Below, piece after piece: positions 63,995 through 64,000 of a stretch of 64,000 nt of DNA. This DNA is from Amorphochlora amoebiformis (lineage: Eukaryota > Cercozoa > Chlorarachniophyceae). The position numbers and the translations under genes were made by a program. Numbering within the stretch: position 1 is the stretch's first letter; each line of letters starts with the position of its first letter. The notes below the pieces were generated by a model, which searched no databases, was not told the origin of the DNA, and saw nothing but the letters and a program-made list of their open reading frames with translations. The stretch is from assembly GCA_054601695.1 (NCBI GenBank), contig BAAHQB010000081.1, forward strand, positions 682,001 through 746,000. The letters run 5' to 3'.

Positions 63995-64000
63995 CCGCGG
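63911..64000. repeat. (TA)n tract at the window end
   Basis: Mostly (TA)n, ending in ACCGCGG. Presumably intronic in the last gene. Confidence 0.8.

Overview
This is a nuclear chromosome segment from a unicellular eukaryote, probably an intron-rich alga or other protist. The signs are a spliceosomal U6 snRNA gene, four genes built from many tiny GT-AG exons, and arrays of the TTAGGG-type telomeric repeat inside the chromosome. Two genes open with a hydrophobic signal-like stretch followed by an Arg/Ser-rich stretch, as in bipartite leaders for secondary plastids. That leaning towards a secondary-plastid alga is inference; I cannot name the species. About two thirds of the window is (TA)n microsatellite, telomere-like array or CT/GA low-complexity DNA. 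Nearly all long open frames reading as Tyr-Ile, Leu-Gly, Val-Arg, Pro-Asn or Ser-Leu repeats are translations of this DNA, not genes.

Layout. (1) 1560-22215, plus strand: an Era-type GTPase of about 504 residues in 23 small exons, with all G motifs and a C-terminal KH domain. (2) 22216-23293: a CTAG-rich spacer between convergent genes. (3) 43940 to 23294 (or to 27038), minus strand: a bacterial-type glucokinase with a mitochondrial-like leader and a probable C-terminal extension that carries 26-residue tandem repeats. (4) 43941-48806: intergenic DNA with a U6 snRNA gene (45790-45896, minus) followed by two truncated copies of its 3' end, plus weak coding candidates. (5) 53574-48807, minus strand: complete pyruvate phosphate dikinase, 885 residues in 8 exons, ending in the peroxisomal signal Ser-Lys-Leu. 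(6) 54134-61409, plus strand: peptide methionine sulfoxide reductase A in 12 exons, divergent from the dikinase. (7) 63910-63003, minus strand: the C-terminal end of an unidentified gene that runs off the window.

The most unusual feature is how the introns are built. Many are little more than G(TA)nTAG. Others are nearly pure CCCTAA repeat running from donor to acceptor. Next to at least 16 exons the intron holds one to six truncated copies ('echoes') of the neighbouring exon edge, each carrying its splice site and each separated by (TA)n. I count about 57. The rule holds on both strands and in three genes: copies before an exon keep its 5' part and acceptor, copies after an exon keep its 3' part and donor. 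The 3' end of U6 is duplicated in a similar way outside any intron. A separate short element with a hairpin recurs inside the telomere-like arrays, always in the same orientation relative to CCCTAA.

The genes are unrelated in pathway: organellar ribosome assembly (Era), sugar phosphorylation (glucokinase), pyruvate/PEP interconversion (dikinase) and protein oxidation repair (MsrA). Gene models were made by hand from reading frame, splice dinucleotides, intron phase and family motifs.
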